Below are positions 9,005 through 20,283 of a stretch of DNA of 64,000 nucleotides, in pieces. The first letter of the stretch is position 1, and every line of letters starts with the position of its first letter. The notes beneath the pieces are model-generated. The model was not told where the DNA came from. It saw only the letters and a program-made list of their open reading frames with translations, and searched no databases. This stretch comes from Hyphomicrobiales bacterium (GTDB taxonomy: Bacteria; Pseudomonadota; Alphaproteobacteria; Rhizobiales; Rhizobiaceae), in contig UBYX01000007.1 in assembly GCA_900469955.1 (NCBI GenBank), forward strand, positions 62,001-126,000, given 5' to 3'. Made by a program: the position numbers and the translations under genes.

Positions 9005-9697
9005 TTGGTCAAGAAGGGTGACGAGCGAAAGATAGAGGCGGCGGACGATCCGGCGCTTGATCGCGCACGCGCGCCTGATTTTTCCGAGGCGCTGTCGCTT
9101 AATCCGTTGTTCGCCCATTCGGCGGCTGCCGTGGCTGCGGCGACTGCGATAGGCTTCGGTCTGGCGAACCAGATGGCGAGCGCCTTCTTCGGAGCTCTGC
9201 AGGGGGCGATGGAAACTGCCGGCCAGAGGGGTGTTGAAAAGCAGGCCGAGGCCCCGACTTTGGAAACGCCGGAGGCGACCGCTCCGGTCTCCGCTACTGC
9301 CGTTGAGGCGCCTGCCGCTGCCAAGACAGCCGTCGCCGTTTCAGAAAAGCCGAAGGCAAAGCCGACCCGTAAACCGGCTGCGGAAAAGAAGGCTGTCGCA
9401 AAGCCGGTGCAACTTGATGCTCCTGTTAAAGTTAAGGCCGTGGCAAACACCGCTGCCAAAGCCAAAAAGGCGGTTACAAGAACGCCGGCCGTCGTTGCCG
9501 GCGCTGATGATCTGAAACGGATTTCCGGTATCGGACCAAAACTGGAGGCGGTCTTGAAGGGGCTCGGCGTGACGAGTGTGTCTCAGATCGCCGCCTGGAA
9601 GGATGCGGACATCGCCCGTTTTGACAAGGAATTGGGTTTCGAAGGGCGCATCGAGCGAGACGACTGGGTCGGTCAGGCGAAAGCTCTGTTGAAATAA
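9005..9697 (+). CDS. Helix-hairpin-helix protein inside the nuo operon
   Basis: A 230-residue protein with three parts: a hydrophobic Ala-rich segment (about residues 34-66) that may be a membrane helix, an Ala/Lys/Pro-rich low-complexity linker, and a C-terminal helix-hairpin-helix domain (about 168-230) with DDLKRISGIGPKLEAVL. The TTG at 9005 is chosen because a GGAG lies just upstream in the nuoF stop region and no ATG or GTG is suitably placed; the upstream ATG at 8879 would overlap nuoF by 120 bases. Alphaproteobacteria often have such an HhH domain near nuoE-G, alone or fused. Whether it binds DNA or only protein is unknown. Confidence 0.8.
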   Translation: MVKKGDERKIEAADDPALDRARAPDFSEALSLNPLFAHSAAAVAAATAIGFGLANQMASAFFGALQGAMETAGQRGVEKQAEAPTLETPEATAPVSATAVEAPAAAKTAVAVSEKPKAKPTRKPAAEKKAVAKPVQLDAPVKVKAVANTAAKAKKAVTRTPAVVAGADDLKRISGIGPKLEAVLKGLGVTSVSQIAAWKDADIARFDKELGFEGRIERDDWVGQAKALLK

Positions 9698-9754
9698 AGG
9701 ATTATGTCCCGGGCCTTTGGCTCAAGGGATCGAATTAGGGACGTAAGTGATACG

Positions 9755-11848
9755 ATGGCAAAGCTGAAGGTAGACGGCAAGGAGATCGAGGTTCCGGATC
9801 ATTTCACGCTGCTTCAGGCGTGCGAGGAAGCCGGCGCCGAGGTACCGCGCTTTTGTTTCCACGAACGTCTTTCGGTCGCGGGCAATTGCCGCATGTGCCT
9901 GATCGAGGTGAAGGGCGGACCGCCGAAGCCGGCGGCGTCCTGCGCCATGGGCGTGCGCGACGTTCGCGGCGGCCCGAATGGCGAACTGCCGGAAATCTTC
10001 ACCAATACGCCGATGGTCAAGAAGGCCCGCGAGGGCGTGATGGAATTCCTGCTGATCAACCATCCGCTGGATTGCCCGATCTGCGACCAGGGCGGCGAAT
10101 GCGACCTGCAGGACCAGGCCATGGCCTTCGGCATCGACAGTTCGCGTTATACGGAAAACAAGCGCGCCGTCGAAGACAAGTACATCGGCCCGCTCGTCAA
10201 GACGGTGATGAACCGCTGCATTCACTGCACGCGTTGCGTCCGCTTCACGACCGAAGTCGGCGGCATTTCCGAATTGGGTCTCATCGGCCGCGGTGAAGAT
10301 GCTGAAATTACCACCTATCTCGAACATGCCATGACGTCCGAGCTACAGGGCAACGTCATCGACCTTTGCCCGGTTGGTGCGTTGACCTCGCGGCCTTTCG
10401 CCTTCACCGCGCGTCCGTGGGAACTTGGCAAGACCGAATCGATCGACGTTATGGATGCGGTCGGCTCGGCAATCCGCGTCGACACCCGTGGCCGCGAAGT
10501 GATGCGCATCATGCCGCGCGTCAATGAGCAGGTGAACGAAGAGTGGATCTCCGACAAGACGCGCTTCATTTGGGATGGTCTGAAGACCCAACGTCTTGAC
10601 CGCCCCTATGTTCGAAAAAATGGTCGCCTTCAGGCTGCATCCTGGGGCGAAGCCTTCGGCACCATCAAGGCGGCGGTTTCCGCTGCCTCTGCCGACAGGA
10701 TCGGCGCGATTGCCGGCGACCTGGCATCTGTCGAAGAAATGTATGCCTTGAAGGAACTGATCCGTTCGCTCGGATCGGAAAATCTCGACTGTCGGCAGGA
10801 CGGGACGGCGCTTGATCCGTCGCTCGGCCGCGCAAGCTATATCTTCAACCCGACGATCGAAGGTATTGAACAGGCGGGAGCGCTGCTTCTCATTGGCGCC
10901 AATCCGCGCCTCGAAGCGGCCGTTCTAAACGCCCGCATCCGCAAGCGTTTCCGCAGAGGCAACTTCCCCATCGGCGTGATCGGCGAAGTCAGCGAATTGC
11001 GATACGTCTACGACTATCTCGGCGCCGGCCCGGAAACGCTTTCCGAGCTTGCTTCCGGTGCGAACAGCTTTGTCGACAAGCTGCGCAATGCCAAGAATCC
11101 GATGATCATCGTAGGGCAGGGGGCTCTCGCGCGTCCGGATGGTGCCGCCGTTCTTGCCGCGGCCGCCCAGCTCGCCGGCTCGGTCGGCGCATTGACGGAA
11201 GACTGGAACGGCTTTGCGGTGCTACATACCGCTGCCGCCCGCGTCGGCGGCCTCGATCTCGGTTTCGTACCGGGAGCCAAGGGCGCCGCGGCGGCACAAA
11301 TGCTGGGCGATATGGATGTGCTCTTCCTGCTCGGTGCCGATGAGCTCGATTTTTCGAAGAAGGGTGCCAAGTTTACCGTCTATATCGGCAGCCATGGCGA
11401 TGCGGGCGCGCACAATGCGGACGTCATCCTTCCCGGGGCGGCCTACACAGAAAAGTCGGGTACCTGGGTCAATACCGAAGGACGTGTGCAGATGAGCACC
11501 CGCGCGGGCTTTGCGCCGGGCGACGCTCGTGAGGATTGGTCAATTCTGCGCGCTCTTTCGGATGTGCTCGGAAACAAGCTGCCGTTCGATTCGTTGCCGG
11601 CTCTGCGTGCGAAACTTTATGCGGACTATCCGCATTTCGCCGCCGTGGACGAGATCGCAGCCGGTTCTGTGAACGAAATTGCCGCACTTGGTCAAAAAGC
11701 TGGTGGCCAAAGTGGGGGGATGACGAAGTCCGGGTTTGCGTCGCCGATCAAAGACTTCTATTTGACGAACCCAATTGCACGAGCTTCGGCAGTGATGGCC
11801 GAGTGCTCGGCATTGGCCCGCAACAATTTCCAGGCTGCGGCGGAGTAA
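9755..11848 (+). CDS. nuoG: NADH-quinone oxidoreductase subunit G (75 kDa)
   Basis: A 697-residue subunit that carries a chain of Fe-S clusters from the NADH module towards NuoI. The N-terminus is ferredoxin-like with CFHERL..AGNCRMC; then come [15 protein letters not shown] and [10 protein letters not shown], followed by a molybdopterin-oxidoreductase-like domain that no longer binds molybdenum. The ATG at 9755 ([10 protein letters not shown]) is the family start; an ATG 51 bases upstream would add residues not seen in relatives. The stop is eight bases before nuoH. Confidence 0.96.
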   Translation: MAKLKVDGKEIEVPDHFTLLQACEEAGAEVPRFCFHERLSVAGNCRMCLIEVKGGPPKPAASCAMGVRDVRGGPNGELPEIFTNTPMVKKAREGVMEFLLINHPLDCPICDQGGECDLQDQAMAFGIDSSRYTENKRAVEDKYIGPLVKTVMNRCIHCTRCVRFTTEVGGISELGLIGRGEDAEITTYLEHAMTSELQGNVIDLCPVGALTSRPFAFTARPWELGKTESIDVMDAVGSAIRVDTRGREVMRIMPRVNEQVNEEWISDKTRFIWDGLKTQRLDRPYVRKNGRLQAASWGEAFGTIKAAVSAASADRIGAIAGDLASVEEMYALKELIRSLGSENLDCRQDGTALDPSLGRASYIFNPTIEGIEQAGALLLIGANPRLEAAVLNARIRKRFRRGNFPIGVIGEVSELRYVYDYLGAGPETLSELASGANSFVDKLRNAKNPMIIVGQGALARPDGAAVLAAAAQLAGSVGALTEDWNGFAVLHTAAARVGGLDLGFVPGAKGAAAAQMLGDMDVLFLLGADELDFSKKGAKFTVYIGSHGDAGAHNADVILPGAAYTEKSGTWVNTEGRVQMSTRAGFAPGDAREDWSILRALSDVLGNKLPFDSLPALRAKLYADYPHFAAVDEIAAGSVNEIAALGQKAGGQSGGMTKSGFASPIKDFYLTNPIARASAVMAECSALARNNFQAAAE

Positions 11849-11856
11849 TTTTGAAC

Positions 11857-12900
11857 ATGGACTCGTTCTTTTCCATCTATCTCTGGCCGGGCCTGATCAT
11901 GGTCGCACAGTCGCTGCTGCTATTGGTCTGCTTGCTCGTCTTTATCGCCTATATCCTGCTGGCCGACCGCAAGATCTGGGCTGCCGTCCAGTTGCGCCGC
12001 GGTCCGAACGTCGTCGGCCCATTCGGCCTTTTCCAGTCCTTCGCCGATCTGTTGAAGTTCGTCTTCAAAGAGCCGATCATTCCGGCCGGCGCCAACAAGG
12101 GTGTCTTCCTTCTGGCTCCGCTCGTCTCCGTGACGCTGGCGCTTGCGACCTGGGCGGTCATCCCGCTCAATGACAACTGGGTGATTGCCAACATCAACGT
12201 CGGCATCCTCTATGTCTTCGCGATCTCTTCGCTTGAAGTCTACGGCATCATCATGTCGGGCTGGGCCTCGAACTCGAAGTATCCATTCCTTGGCGCGTTG
12301 CGTTCTGCGGCGCAGATGGTCTCTTACGAAGTGTCGATCGGCTTTGTGATCGTGACGGTTCTTCTCTGCGTAGGTTCGCTGAACCTCTCAGATATCGTTT
12401 ATGCCCAAAAGGACGGTCTCGGCACCATGGTGGGTCTGCCGAATTCCTTCCTGGACTGGCACTGGTTGTCGCTGTTTCCGATGTTCGTGATCTTCTTCAT
12501 CTCGGGATTGGCGGAAACCAATCGCCCGCCATTCGATCTTCCGGAAGCGGAATCGGAACTGGTCGCGGGCTACATGGTGGAATACTCGTCCGCTCCGTAC
12601 ATGATGCTGATGCTCGGCGAATATGCCGCCATCCTGCTCATCTGCTCGTTGACGACAATCCTTTTCCTGGGTGGCTGGCTGCCGCCGCTCGATATCGCCG
12701 TGCTCAACTGGGTCCCCGGCATTATCTGGTTCGTGCTGAAGGGATCGTTCGTCTTCTTCCTCTTTGCAATGGTGAAGGCTTTTGTGCCTCGCTACCGCTA
12801 CGACCAACTCATGCGCCTTGGCTGGAAGGTGTTCCTGCCGCTGTCGCTTGCAATGGTCATCATCACCGCATTCGTGCTGAAGCTGACAGGATGGGCATGA
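11857..12900 (+). CDS. nuoH: NADH-quinone oxidoreductase subunit H
   Basis: A 347-residue, eight-helix membrane subunit that forms the quinone entry channel with NuoB and NuoD. The conserved [20 protein letters not shown] segment (about residues 36-55), the glutamate-rich loop in [15 protein letters not shown] and [15 protein letters not shown] near the C-terminus are all present. The start at 11857 follows the nuoG stop and gives the normal length; the same frame is open further upstream inside nuoG but that part is not coding. Confidence 0.97.
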   Translation: MDSFFSIYLWPGLIMVAQSLLLLVCLLVFIAYILLADRKIWAAVQLRRGPNVVGPFGLFQSFADLLKFVFKEPIIPAGANKGVFLLAPLVSVTLALATWAVIPLNDNWVIANINVGILYVFAISSLEVYGIIMSGWASNSKYPFLGALRSAAQMVSYEVSIGFVIVTVLLCVGSLNLSDIVYAQKDGLGTMVGLPNSFLDWHWLSLFPMFVIFFISGLAETNRPPFDLPEAESELVAGYMVEYSSAPYMMLMLGEYAAILLICSLTTILFLGGWLPPLDIAVLNWVPGIIWFVLKGSFVFFLFAMVKAFVPRYRYDQLMRLGWKVFLPLSLAMVIITAFVLKLTGWA

Positions 12901-12940
12901 CCATGACCATGTTGGCTTCCGGCATCATTGGAGAATAAGG

Positions 12941-13432
12941 ATGGCAAGTCTCGGCCAGGCCATTAATTCGTTGTTCCTCAAGGAGTTTGTAGGCGCGTTC
13001 TTTCTGTCGATGCGCTACTTCTTCAAGCAGAAGGCAACGATCAACTATCCGTTCGAAAAGATGTATTATTCGCCGCGCTTCCGCGGCGAGCATGCGCTTC
13101 GCCGTTATCCGAACGGTGAAGAGCGGTGCATCGCCTGCAAGCTTTGCGAGGCGATCTGTCCTGCTCAGGCCATCACCATCGAAGCAGGTCCGCGTCGCAA
13201 CGACGGCACCCGCCGCACCGTGCGCTACGACATCGATATGGTGAAGTGCATCTATTGCGGCTTCTGCCAGGAGGCATGCCCTGTCGACGCGATCGTCGAG
13301 GGGCCGAACTTCGAATTCTCGACCGAGACGCGTGAAGAACTTTACTTCGACAAGGCGCGGCTTCTCGAGAATGGCGACCGCTGGGAGCGCGAGATCGCCC
13401 GCAATATCGCTCTGGATGCGCCCTACCGCTAA
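12941..13432 (+). CDS. nuoI: NADH-quinone oxidoreductase subunit I (8Fe ferredoxin)
   Basis: A 163-residue subunit holding two [4Fe-4S] clusters (N6a and N6b) between NuoG and NuoB. Both motifs are intact: [12 protein letters not shown] (about residues 62-73) and [12 protein letters not shown] (about 101-112). The length matches alphaproteobacterial and mitochondrial TYKY. The next 146 bases before nuoJ have no gene that I recognise. Confidence 0.97.
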   Translation: MASLGQAINSLFLKEFVGAFFLSMRYFFKQKATINYPFEKMYYSPRFRGEHALRRYPNGEERCIACKLCEAICPAQAITIEAGPRRNDGTRRTVRYDIDMVKCIYCGFCQEACPVDAIVEGPNFEFSTETREELYFDKARLLENGDRWEREIARNIALDAPYR

Positions 13433-13578
13433 GCTCGGGACGCATGCGTCGGGGCGGCCGCATCAGCGGATAATGCGCCGATAATATCTGTATGAAATGC
13501 CCGGTGCGCAGGACGCGGCCGGGTTTCGACGGGAAGGAGCATTCACTCTGATCCCGGTGAGGACGAAAAGGCACCACG

Positions 13579-14193
13579 ATGGGTCTGCAGGCTATTTTCT
13601 TCTATCTCTTCGCGTTCGTCGCGGTGGCGTCGGCGTTTATGGTCATTTCGGCCAAAAACCCGGTTCACTCGGTGCTCTTCCTCATCCTCGTCTTCTTCAA
13701 CGCGGCCGGGCTCTTCCTGCTGACGGGTGCCGAGTTCCTGGCGATGATCCTGTTGGTCGTCTATATCGGCGCCGTCGCGGTTCTCTTCCTCTTCGTGGTC
13801 ATGATGCTCGATATCGACTTCGCAGAGCTGCGCTCGGGCGTGCTGCAATACGCGCCGGTCGGGATCCTCATCGGGTTGATCGTTGCTGCGGAACTGATCG
13901 TCGTCATCGGCGGCAGTGTCCTGACCCCTGATGCGGCGCGGTCGATAACAATGCCGATCCCGAACCCGGCGGAGCGCACCAATACTGCCGCCCTCGGCGA
14001 CGTGCTCTATACGAATTATGTTTATTTCTTCCAGATCGCCGGCCTCGTTCTGCTGGTGGCGATGATCGGCGCGATCGTGCTGACGCTGCGTCACCGCGAG
14101 AACATCAAGCGCCAGGATATTTCCAAGCAGGTGGCCCGTACGCCCGCGACCGCCGTCGAGGTGGTCAAGGTCAAGCCGGGTCAGGGCGTCTGA
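13579..14193 (+). CDS. nuoJ: NADH-quinone oxidoreductase subunit J
   Basis: A 204-residue membrane subunit with five predicted helices. The N-terminal NPVHSVLFLI and the GAEFLAMILLVVYIGAVAVL segment (pi-bulge helix TM3 of the family) are clear. NuoJ, K and A link the quinone site to the antiporter-like subunits. A purine-rich AAAAGG site lies about ten bases before the ATG. The gene ends 21 bases before nuoK. Confidence 0.95.
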   Translation: MGLQAIFFYLFAFVAVASAFMVISAKNPVHSVLFLILVFFNAAGLFLLTGAEFLAMILLVVYIGAVAVLFLFVVMMLDIDFAELRSGVLQYAPVGILIGLIVAAELIVVIGGSVLTPDAARSITMPIPNPAERTNTAALGDVLYTNYVYFFQIAGLVLLVAMIGAIVLTLRHRENIKRQDISKQVARTPATAVEVVKVKPGQGV

Positions 14194-14214
14194 GGCGGAA
14201 AAAGGAAAAAGAAA

Positions 14215-14523
14215 ATGGAAATCGGACTTTCCCATTACCTCACTGTCAGCGCCATCCTGTTCATTCTCGGCGTGTTCGGCATCTTCCTGAACCGCAAGAA
14301 CGTCATCATTATCCTGATGTCCGTCGAACTGATCCTGCTCTCGGTCAACCTCAACATGGTGGCCTTCTCATCCTTCCTGAACGACATCGTCGGCCAGGTC
14401 TTCGCATTGTTCATTCTGACCGTTGCTGCTGCGGAAGCGGCCATCGGTCTTGCAATTCTCGTCGTCTTCTATCGCAACCGTGGTTCGATCGCCGTCGAAG
14501 ACGTCAATATGATGAAGGGCTGA
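14215..14523 (+). CDS. nuoK: NADH-quinone oxidoreductase subunit K
   Basis: A 102-residue, three-helix subunit of the complex I membrane arm, related to MrpC of sodium antiporters. The helix 2 glutamate in [14 protein letters not shown] and the helix 3 glutamate in [13 protein letters not shown], both needed for proton transfer in the family, are present. It lies seven bases before nuoL and has a strong AAAAAGGAAA site upstream. Confidence 0.96.
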   Translation: MEIGLSHYLTVSAILFILGVFGIFLNRKNVIIILMSVELILLSVNLNMVAFSSFLNDIVGQVFALFILTVAAAEAAIGLAILVVFYRNRGSIAVEDVNMMKG

Positions 14524-14530
14524 TCAGGTC

Positions 14531-16531
14531 ATGATCTACAAGGCAATCGTCTTCCTTCCCCTGATCGGCTTCCTGATCGCCGGCCTGTTCGGCCGCTCGA
14601 TCGGTGCCAAGGCGTCCGAATACGTCACCAGCGGCTTCATGGTGATCGCGGCCATCCTGTCCTGGATCGTCTTCTTCAACGTCGCACTTGCCCATGGCGA
14701 CGGTCATGAGGTCATCAAGGTCGAAGTGATGCGCTGGATCCAGTCCGGCGGCATCGACGTCGAATGGGCTTTCCGCGTCGATACCCTGACGGCAGTCATG
14801 TTCGTCGTCGTGAATACTGTGTCGTCCCTCGTGCACATCTATTCGATCGGCTACATGCACCACGATCCGCATCGCCCGCGTTTCTTCGCCTATCTGTCGC
14901 TTTTCACCTTCGCGATGTTGATGCTGGTGACTGCCGACAACCTCGCCCAGATGTTCTTCGGCTGGGAAGGTGTCGGTCTTGCGTCCTACCTGCTGATCGG
15001 CTTCTGGTACAAGAAGCCGTCGGCTTCGGCCGCGGCCATGAAAGCCTTCATCGTCAACCGCGTTGGCGACTTCGGATTCGTGCTCGGCATTGCCGGCGTG
15101 TTCGTGCTGTTCGGCTCAATCAGCTTTGAGACGATCTTTGCCGCAGCCGCCAGCTACCTGCCGGCCGAAGGCTCGCCGGAGGCTGGACAGGCGATCATCA
15201 ACATCTTCGGTCTGACGCTCGACAAAGCCAATGCGATAACCGTCGTCTGCCTGCTGCTTTTCATGGGCGCCATGGGCAAGTCGGCGCAGTTCCTGCTGCA
15301 CACCTGGCTGCCGGACGCCATGGAGGGCCCGACTCCGGTGTCGGCGCTCATTCATGCCGCGACCATGGTCACGGCCGGGGTTTTCCTCGTCGCCCGTATG
15401 TCGCCGATCTTCGAATTGTCGCATGACGCGCTCACCGTCGTGACGTTTATCGGTGCGATCACCGCATTCTTTGCAGCGACGGTCGGCCTGGTGCAGAACG
15501 ACATCAAACGCGTCATCGCCTATTCGACCTGTTCGCAGCTCGGGTATATGTTCGTGGCGCTGGGGGTCGGTGCCTATGGCGCGGCGATCTTCCACCTCTT
15601 CACACACGCCTTCTTCAAGGCTCTACTGTTCCTGGGCGCCGGCTCGGTCATCCATGCTGTCGATGGCGAGCAGGACATGCGTTACATGGGCGGCCTTCGG
15701 AAGCACATCCCGATCACCTTCTGGATGATGACGATCGGCACGCTTGCGCTCACCGGCGTCGGCATCCCCGGCACCATGTTCGGGTTCGCCGGCTTCTTCT
15801 CCAAGGACGTGATCATTGAGTCCGCCTATGCGTCCCATTCGACCGTATCTGGTATCGCTTTCACGCTCCTGGTGATCGCGGCGCTTTTCACCAGCTTCTA
15901 TTCCTGGCGCCTGGCTTTCATGACCTTCTTCGGCAAGCCGCGCGCCTCCGCCGACGTGATGCACCATGTGCATGAATCGCCGATGGTTATGCTGGCGCCG
16001 CTCTACGTTCTCGCAATAGGTGCCGTTTTGGCCGGTGTTCTCTTCGAAGGCTATTTCTTCGGCCACGAATATGCCGAGTTCTGGAAGGGTGCACTGTTCA
16101 CGCTGCCGGAAAACGAAATTCTTGAAGAATTCCATCACGTGCCGGCCCTCGTGAAGTGGAGCCCGTTCATAGCGATGGCGCTCGGCTTCGTGACGGCCTG
16201 GTACATGTATATCAAGTCGCCTTCGATGCCGCGTCGTCTGGCGCAGTCGCAAAAGGTTCTCTACGAGTTCCTCCTGAACAAGTGGTACTTCGACGAACTC
16301 TACGACTTTCTCTTCGTCCGCTCCGCCAAGGCTCTTGGCCGGTTCCTGTGGAAGAAGGGTGACATCGGCGTCATCGATACCTACGGACCGAACGGCGTTG
16401 CAGCCCGTGTGGTCGACGTCACCAACCGGGTGGTCAAGCTGCAGTCCGGTTATCTTTATCACTATGCGTTCGCGATGCTGATCGGCATCGCCGCCCTCGT
16501 CACCTGGATGATGCTCGGGAGCTCAATCTAA
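14531..16531 (+). CDS. nuoL: NADH-quinone oxidoreductase subunit L
   Basis: A 666-residue antiporter-like proton-pumping subunit at the far end of the membrane arm; its long C-terminal amphipathic helix runs along the arm. Diagnostic blocks are [18 protein letters not shown] (about residues 138-155), [31 protein letters not shown] (about 250-280) and [11 protein letters not shown]. Its TAA shares a base with the nuoM ATG. Confidence 0.97.
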   Translation: MIYKAIVFLPLIGFLIAGLFGRSIGAKASEYVTSGFMVIAAILSWIVFFNVALAHGDGHEVIKVEVMRWIQSGGIDVEWAFRVDTLTAVMFVVVNTVSSLVHIYSIGYMHHDPHRPRFFAYLSLFTFAMLMLVTADNLAQMFFGWEGVGLASYLLIGFWYKKPSASAAAMKAFIVNRVGDFGFVLGIAGVFVLFGSISFETIFAAAASYLPAEGSPEAGQAIINIFGLTLDKANAITVVCLLLFMGAMGKSAQFLLHTWLPDAMEGPTPVSALIHAATMVTAGVFLVARMSPIFELSHDALTVVTFIGAITAFFAATVGLVQNDIKRVIAYSTCSQLGYMFVALGVGAYGAAIFHLFTHAFFKALLFLGAGSVIHAVDGEQDMRYMGGLRKHIPITFWMMTIGTLALTGVGIPGTMFGFAGFFSKDVIIESAYASHSTVSGIAFTLLVIAALFTSFYSWRLAFMTFFGKPRASADVMHHVHESPMVMLAPLYVLAIGAVLAGVLFEGYFFGHEYAEFWKGALFTLPENEILEEFHHVPALVKWSPFIAMALGFVTAWYMYIKSPSMPRRLAQSQKVLYEFLLNKWYFDELYDFLFVRSAKALGRFLWKKGDIGVIDTYGPNGVAARVVDVTNRVVKLQSGYLYHYAFAMLIGIAALVTWMMLGSSI

Positions 16532-18042
16532 TGACCGACTGGCCAATTCTCTCGACGGTCACCTTCCTGCCGCTGGTCGGCGTGCTGCTTCTGCTGCTCA
16601 CGCGGGAGGAGGGCACCTACGGTCGCCGCAACATCCTGAATGTCTCCCTGTTCACGACGACCTTCACCTTCGTGGTATCGTTGTTCATCTGGATCGGTTT
16701 CGATAATTCCAATCCCGGCTTCCAGATGGTCGAGAAGCATGCCTGGCTCGGCACCGGCATCTCCTATCATTTGGGGGTCGACGGCATTTCGATGCTGTTC
16801 GTCATCCTCACGACCTTCCTGATGCCCTTCTGTGTGCTTGCCAGCTGGGAATCCGTGGGTAAGCGCCTGAAGGAATACATGATCGCCTTCCTCCTCCTGG
16901 AAGTGGTCATGGTCGGCGTCTTCGTCTCGCTGGACATCGTGCTTTTCTACGTCTTCTTTGAAGCAACCCTTATTCCGATGTTCGTCATCATCGGCGTGTG
17001 GGGCGGTAAGGATAGGGTCTACGCGTCCTACAAGTTCTTCCTCTATACGCTCACCGGTTCGGTATTGATGATGCTTGCCGTCATGGCCATGTATTGGCAG
17101 ACCGGCACGACCGACATTACCGAGCTGTTGAAGTACGGCTTCCCGGCCGGCATGCAGACCTGGCTGTGGCTCGCCTGTTTCGCGGCCTTCTCGGTCAAGA
17201 TGCCAATGTGGCCAGTCCATACCTGGCTTCCTGACGCGCACGTCCAGGCTCCGACAGCAGGCTCGGTCATCCTTGCCGGCGTCATGCTAAAGCTCGGGGG
17301 CTATGGTTTCGTGCGCTTCTCGCTCGCCATGTTCCCTTTGGCGTCGGATTATTTTGCGCCCTTCGTCTTCACGCTCTCGGTGCTTGCGATCATCTATACC
17401 TCGCTGGTCGCAATGATGCAGGACGACATCAAGAAGCTGATCGCCTATTCCTCCGTCGCTCATATGGGCTACGTCACCATGGGTATCTTTGCGGCCAACG
17501 TCCAGGGTCTGCAGGGAGCGCTCTTCCAGATGCTGTCGCATGGCATTGTCTCTGGCGCGCTCTTTCTTTGCGTCGGCGTTGTTTATGATCGCCTCCACAC
17601 CCGCGAAATTGCGGCCTATGGCGGGCTTGTCAACAACATGCCGAAATACGCTGTCGCCTTCATGGTCTTCACGATGGCGAATGTCGGCCTACCGGGCACC
17701 TCCGGTTTCGTCGGGGAATTCCTGACGATTATCGGCGTCTTCCGGGTTAATACCTGGGTCGCGCTTTTCGCCGCCACGGGTGTCATTCTCTCGGCGTCCT
17801 ATGCGCTGTGGCTCTACCGCCGGGTGATCTTCGGCGCGCTGGAAAAGGAAAGCCTTAAAGGTCTGCTCGACCTTTCGGCGCGCGAGAAGGTCATTCTCTA
17901 TCCGCTGATCGCGCTCACTATCTTCTATGGCTTCTATCCGGCTCCGATCTTCGATGCGACCGCAGCCTCGGTTGATCAGCTGGTAAACAATTATTCCGCG
18001 GCCCTGCAGGCGGCGAAAGACCTTGCACTCAATGTGCACTGA
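16531..18042 (+). CDS. nuoM: NADH-quinone oxidoreductase subunit M
   Basis: The second antiporter-like proton-pumping subunit, 503 residues and about 14 helices. The [15 protein letters not shown] segment (with the conserved helix 5 glutamate) and [19 protein letters not shown] are clear family markers, as is [14 protein letters not shown]. The length is normal. It begins in the nuoL stop codon (TAATG) and ends 18 bases before nuoN. Confidence 0.97.
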   Translation: MTDWPILSTVTFLPLVGVLLLLLTREEGTYGRRNILNVSLFTTTFTFVVSLFIWIGFDNSNPGFQMVEKHAWLGTGISYHLGVDGISMLFVILTTFLMPFCVLASWESVGKRLKEYMIAFLLLEVVMVGVFVSLDIVLFYVFFEATLIPMFVIIGVWGGKDRVYASYKFFLYTLTGSVLMMLAVMAMYWQTGTTDITELLKYGFPAGMQTWLWLACFAAFSVKMPMWPVHTWLPDAHVQAPTAGSVILAGVMLKLGGYGFVRFSLAMFPLASDYFAPFVFTLSVLAIIYTSLVAMMQDDIKKLIAYSSVAHMGYVTMGIFAANVQGLQGALFQMLSHGIVSGALFLCVGVVYDRLHTREIAAYGGLVNNMPKYAVAFMVFTMANVGLPGTSGFVGEFLTIIGVFRVNTWVALFAATGVILSASYALWLYRRVIFGALEKESLKGLLDLSAREKVILYPLIALTIFYGFYPAPIFDATAASVDQLVNNYSAALQAAKDLALNVH

Positions 18043-18060
18043 GACGGGACACGACAGGAC

Positions 18061-19503
18061 ATGACCGCTGAAATACTCTCCCTAAGCCTGCAGCTCTCGA
18101 TGCCGGAGATCATTCTGGCCGTGGGCGCGCTCGCTCTTCTGATGATCGGCGTTTTCTCCGGCGACAAGTCGACGTCGACCGTCACCGGTCTTGCGGTGGC
18201 GCTGCTTCTGGTGGCCGGACTTTGGCTGATCTTCATGCCGGGCGAGGGCGAAGCCTATGGCGGCGCGTTCATGCTCGATCCGTTCGCCCGGTTCATGAAG
18301 GTCCTGGCTCTGATAGGCTCCATCGTGGCCATGGTCATGTCCGTCGGACGCGCCCAGTCGGATCAGCTTGACCGGTTCGAATTTCCGGTCCTCCTGGTGC
18401 TCTCGACGCTCGGGATGATGCTGCTGATCTCTGCTAACGATCTCATTGCGCTCTATCTCGGCCTCGAACTGATGTCGCTGGCGCTCTATGTGATCGCCGC
18501 CTTCAACCGCGACAGCATCCGTTCGACCGAGGCGGGTCTCAAATACTTCGTCCTCGGCGCCCTGTCCTCCGGCATGATGCTCTACGGCATGTCGCTGGTC
18601 TACGGCTTCACCGGCAATACCGGTTTTGACGAAATCGCCGGGATACTGAGCTCCGAGCCTCGGCACATGGGCCTCATCTTCGGCATGGTCTTCGTGCTCG
18701 CCGGCGCCTGCTTCAAGATCTCCGCCGTGCCGTTCCACATGTGGACACCGGACGTTTATGAAGGCGCCCCGACCCCGGTCACCGCCTTTTTTGCCGCCGG
18801 TCCGAAGGTCGCCGCGATGGCGATCCTCGTCCGTATCGTGTCGGAAGCCTTCCTGCCGATCCTGGCAGACTGGCGCCAGATCATCGTTTTCGTATCGATC
18901 GCGTCCATGCTGCTCGGCTCCTTCGCTGCGATCGGGCAACGCAACATCAAGCGACTGATGGCCTATTCGTCGATCGGCCACATGGGTTACGCGCTAGTTG
19001 GCCTTGCCGCCGGCACGGAAACGGGCGTCTCTGGCGTGGTCCTCTACATGACCATCTATATGATCATGACGCTTGGAACCTTCGCCTGCATCATGGCGAT
19101 GCGTCGCAAGGAAGGTGGCAATGTCGAAAATGTCGACGATCTTGCCGGGCTGTCGTCGACCAAGCCGTTCATGGCGATCGTGTTGACGGCGCTGATGTTC
19201 TCGATGGCGGGTATCCCGCCGCTCGCGGGCTTCTTTGCAAAATATTTCGTCTTCGTCGCGGCCATCGAAGCAAAGCTTTATGCGCTCGCTGTCATTGGCG
19301 TGCTTTCTTCCGTCGTAGGCGCCTACTATTACCTGCGCATCGTCAAGCTCATGTGGTTCGATGAAGCTCAGGGTGAGTTCGCCCGCATTTCGGGAGAGCT
19401 GCGCCTCGTCTTCGGGCTCTCCGGGCTCTTCGTCACGGCCTACGTACTCTTCGGCGGCCCGATCGGCACTGCTGCAAACGCAGCAGCCAAGTCCTTTTTC
19501 TGA
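18061..19503 (+). CDS. nuoN: NADH-quinone oxidoreductase subunit N
   Basis: The third antiporter-like subunit, 480 residues. Markers are [18 protein letters not shown] (about residues 137-154), [26 protein letters not shown] (about 219-244) and [14 protein letters not shown]. This is the last nuo gene. The TGA is followed two bases later by birA, so birA and rnj are very likely on the same transcript. Confidence 0.97.
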   Translation: MTAEILSLSLQLSMPEIILAVGALALLMIGVFSGDKSTSTVTGLAVALLLVAGLWLIFMPGEGEAYGGAFMLDPFARFMKVLALIGSIVAMVMSVGRAQSDQLDRFEFPVLLVLSTLGMMLLISANDLIALYLGLELMSLALYVIAAFNRDSIRSTEAGLKYFVLGALSSGMMLYGMSLVYGFTGNTGFDEIAGILSSEPRHMGLIFGMVFVLAGACFKISAVPFHMWTPDVYEGAPTPVTAFFAAGPKVAAMAILVRIVSEAFLPILADWRQIIVFVSIASMLLGSFAAIGQRNIKRLMAYSSIGHMGYALVGLAAGTETGVSGVVLYMTIYMIMTLGTFACIMAMRRKEGGNVENVDDLAGLSSTKPFMAIVLTALMFSMAGIPPLAGFFAKYFVFVAAIEAKLYALAVIGVLSSVVGAYYYLRIVKLMWFDEAQGEFARISGELRLVFGLSGLFVTAYVLFGGPIGTAANAAAKSFF

Positions 19504-19505
19504 GG

Positions 19506-20276
19506 ATGACGGGTCGGGGCAATCGCTTCTCGCTCGATGAATTTCGCCACGAAGCTCTGAGCGAAGTCGGTTCCACAAATAGCGAATGTCTCGCCCGCGC
19601 TCGCGCGGGCGATTTCGGTTTGTTGTGGATCACCGCCAACCGTCAGCTATCCGGGCGTGGCAGGCGCGGGCGTGCCTGGACGTCGGAACCAGGCAACCTC
19701 TATGCCTCCTTGCTGTTGATCGACCCGGCTCCTCAGGAGCGCCTGGCCTCGCTGCCTTTGGCTGTCGCTGTCGCTGTCCATGCGGCGATCCGCGCCGTGT
19801 TGCCCCCCGGCGGCGAGCCGATCGAAGTCAAATGGCCGAATGATATCCTGATCGGTCGCAGAAAGACCTGCGGTATTCTTCTGGAAGGCGAGGGACTGCC
19901 GGATGGCCGCCGTGCGCTCGTCATCGGTATCGGCATCAATATCCGCCATATGCCTCAAGAGGCGCCCTATGGTGTCACGCGGCTTGCCGATCACGGATTT
20001 GGAGCGTCACCTGAAGAGGTTTTTGCGCATCTCTTCAGAGAGATGGTTGAAGTTCTGAATATTTGGGACGAGGGGCGAGGGATGGCAGAGATCAGCAGTC
20101 GCTGGCGTGCCGTCGCCTGCGGCATCGGCGAAAAAATCACCGTAAACCTGTCCGACCGCTCGCTTGTGGGCACATTCGCAGGTATCGATGACAAGGGTTT
20201 TCTGATGCTTGAAACCGGGCACGGCAAGATTTTGCCGATTGCTGCTGGTGATGTATTTTTCGACAGAACGGAATAA
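19506..20276 (+). CDS. birA: Biotin--[acetyl-CoA-carboxylase] ligase
   Basis: A 256-residue cytoplasmic enzyme that activates biotin with ATP and attaches it to the lysine of biotin carboxyl carrier proteins. The biotinyl-AMP loop GRGRRGRAW (about residues 50-58), KWPNDILIGRRKTCGILLE (about 113-131) and the VIGIGINI strand are present. It lacks the N-terminal DNA-binding domain of E. coli BirA, so it is a class I ligase and cannot act as the bio repressor. Placement after nuoN and before rnj is common in rhizobia. Confidence 0.93.
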   Translation: MTGRGNRFSLDEFRHEALSEVGSTNSECLARARAGDFGLLWITANRQLSGRGRRGRAWTSEPGNLYASLLLIDPAPQERLASLPLAVAVAVHAAIRAVLPPGGEPIEVKWPNDILIGRRKTCGILLEGEGLPDGRRALVIGIGINIRHMPQEAPYGVTRLADHGFGASPEEVFAHLFREMVEVLNIWDEGRGMAEISSRWRAVACGIGEKITVNLSDRSLVGTFAGIDDKGFLMLETGHGKILPIAAGDVFFDRTE

Positions 20277-20283
20277 GAGAGAA

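Noticed and set aside
7933..9465. A 510-codon open frame on the minus strand opposite nuoF
   Set aside because: It is antisense to nuoF and the following gene, and arises from their high third-position GC; no domain is visible.
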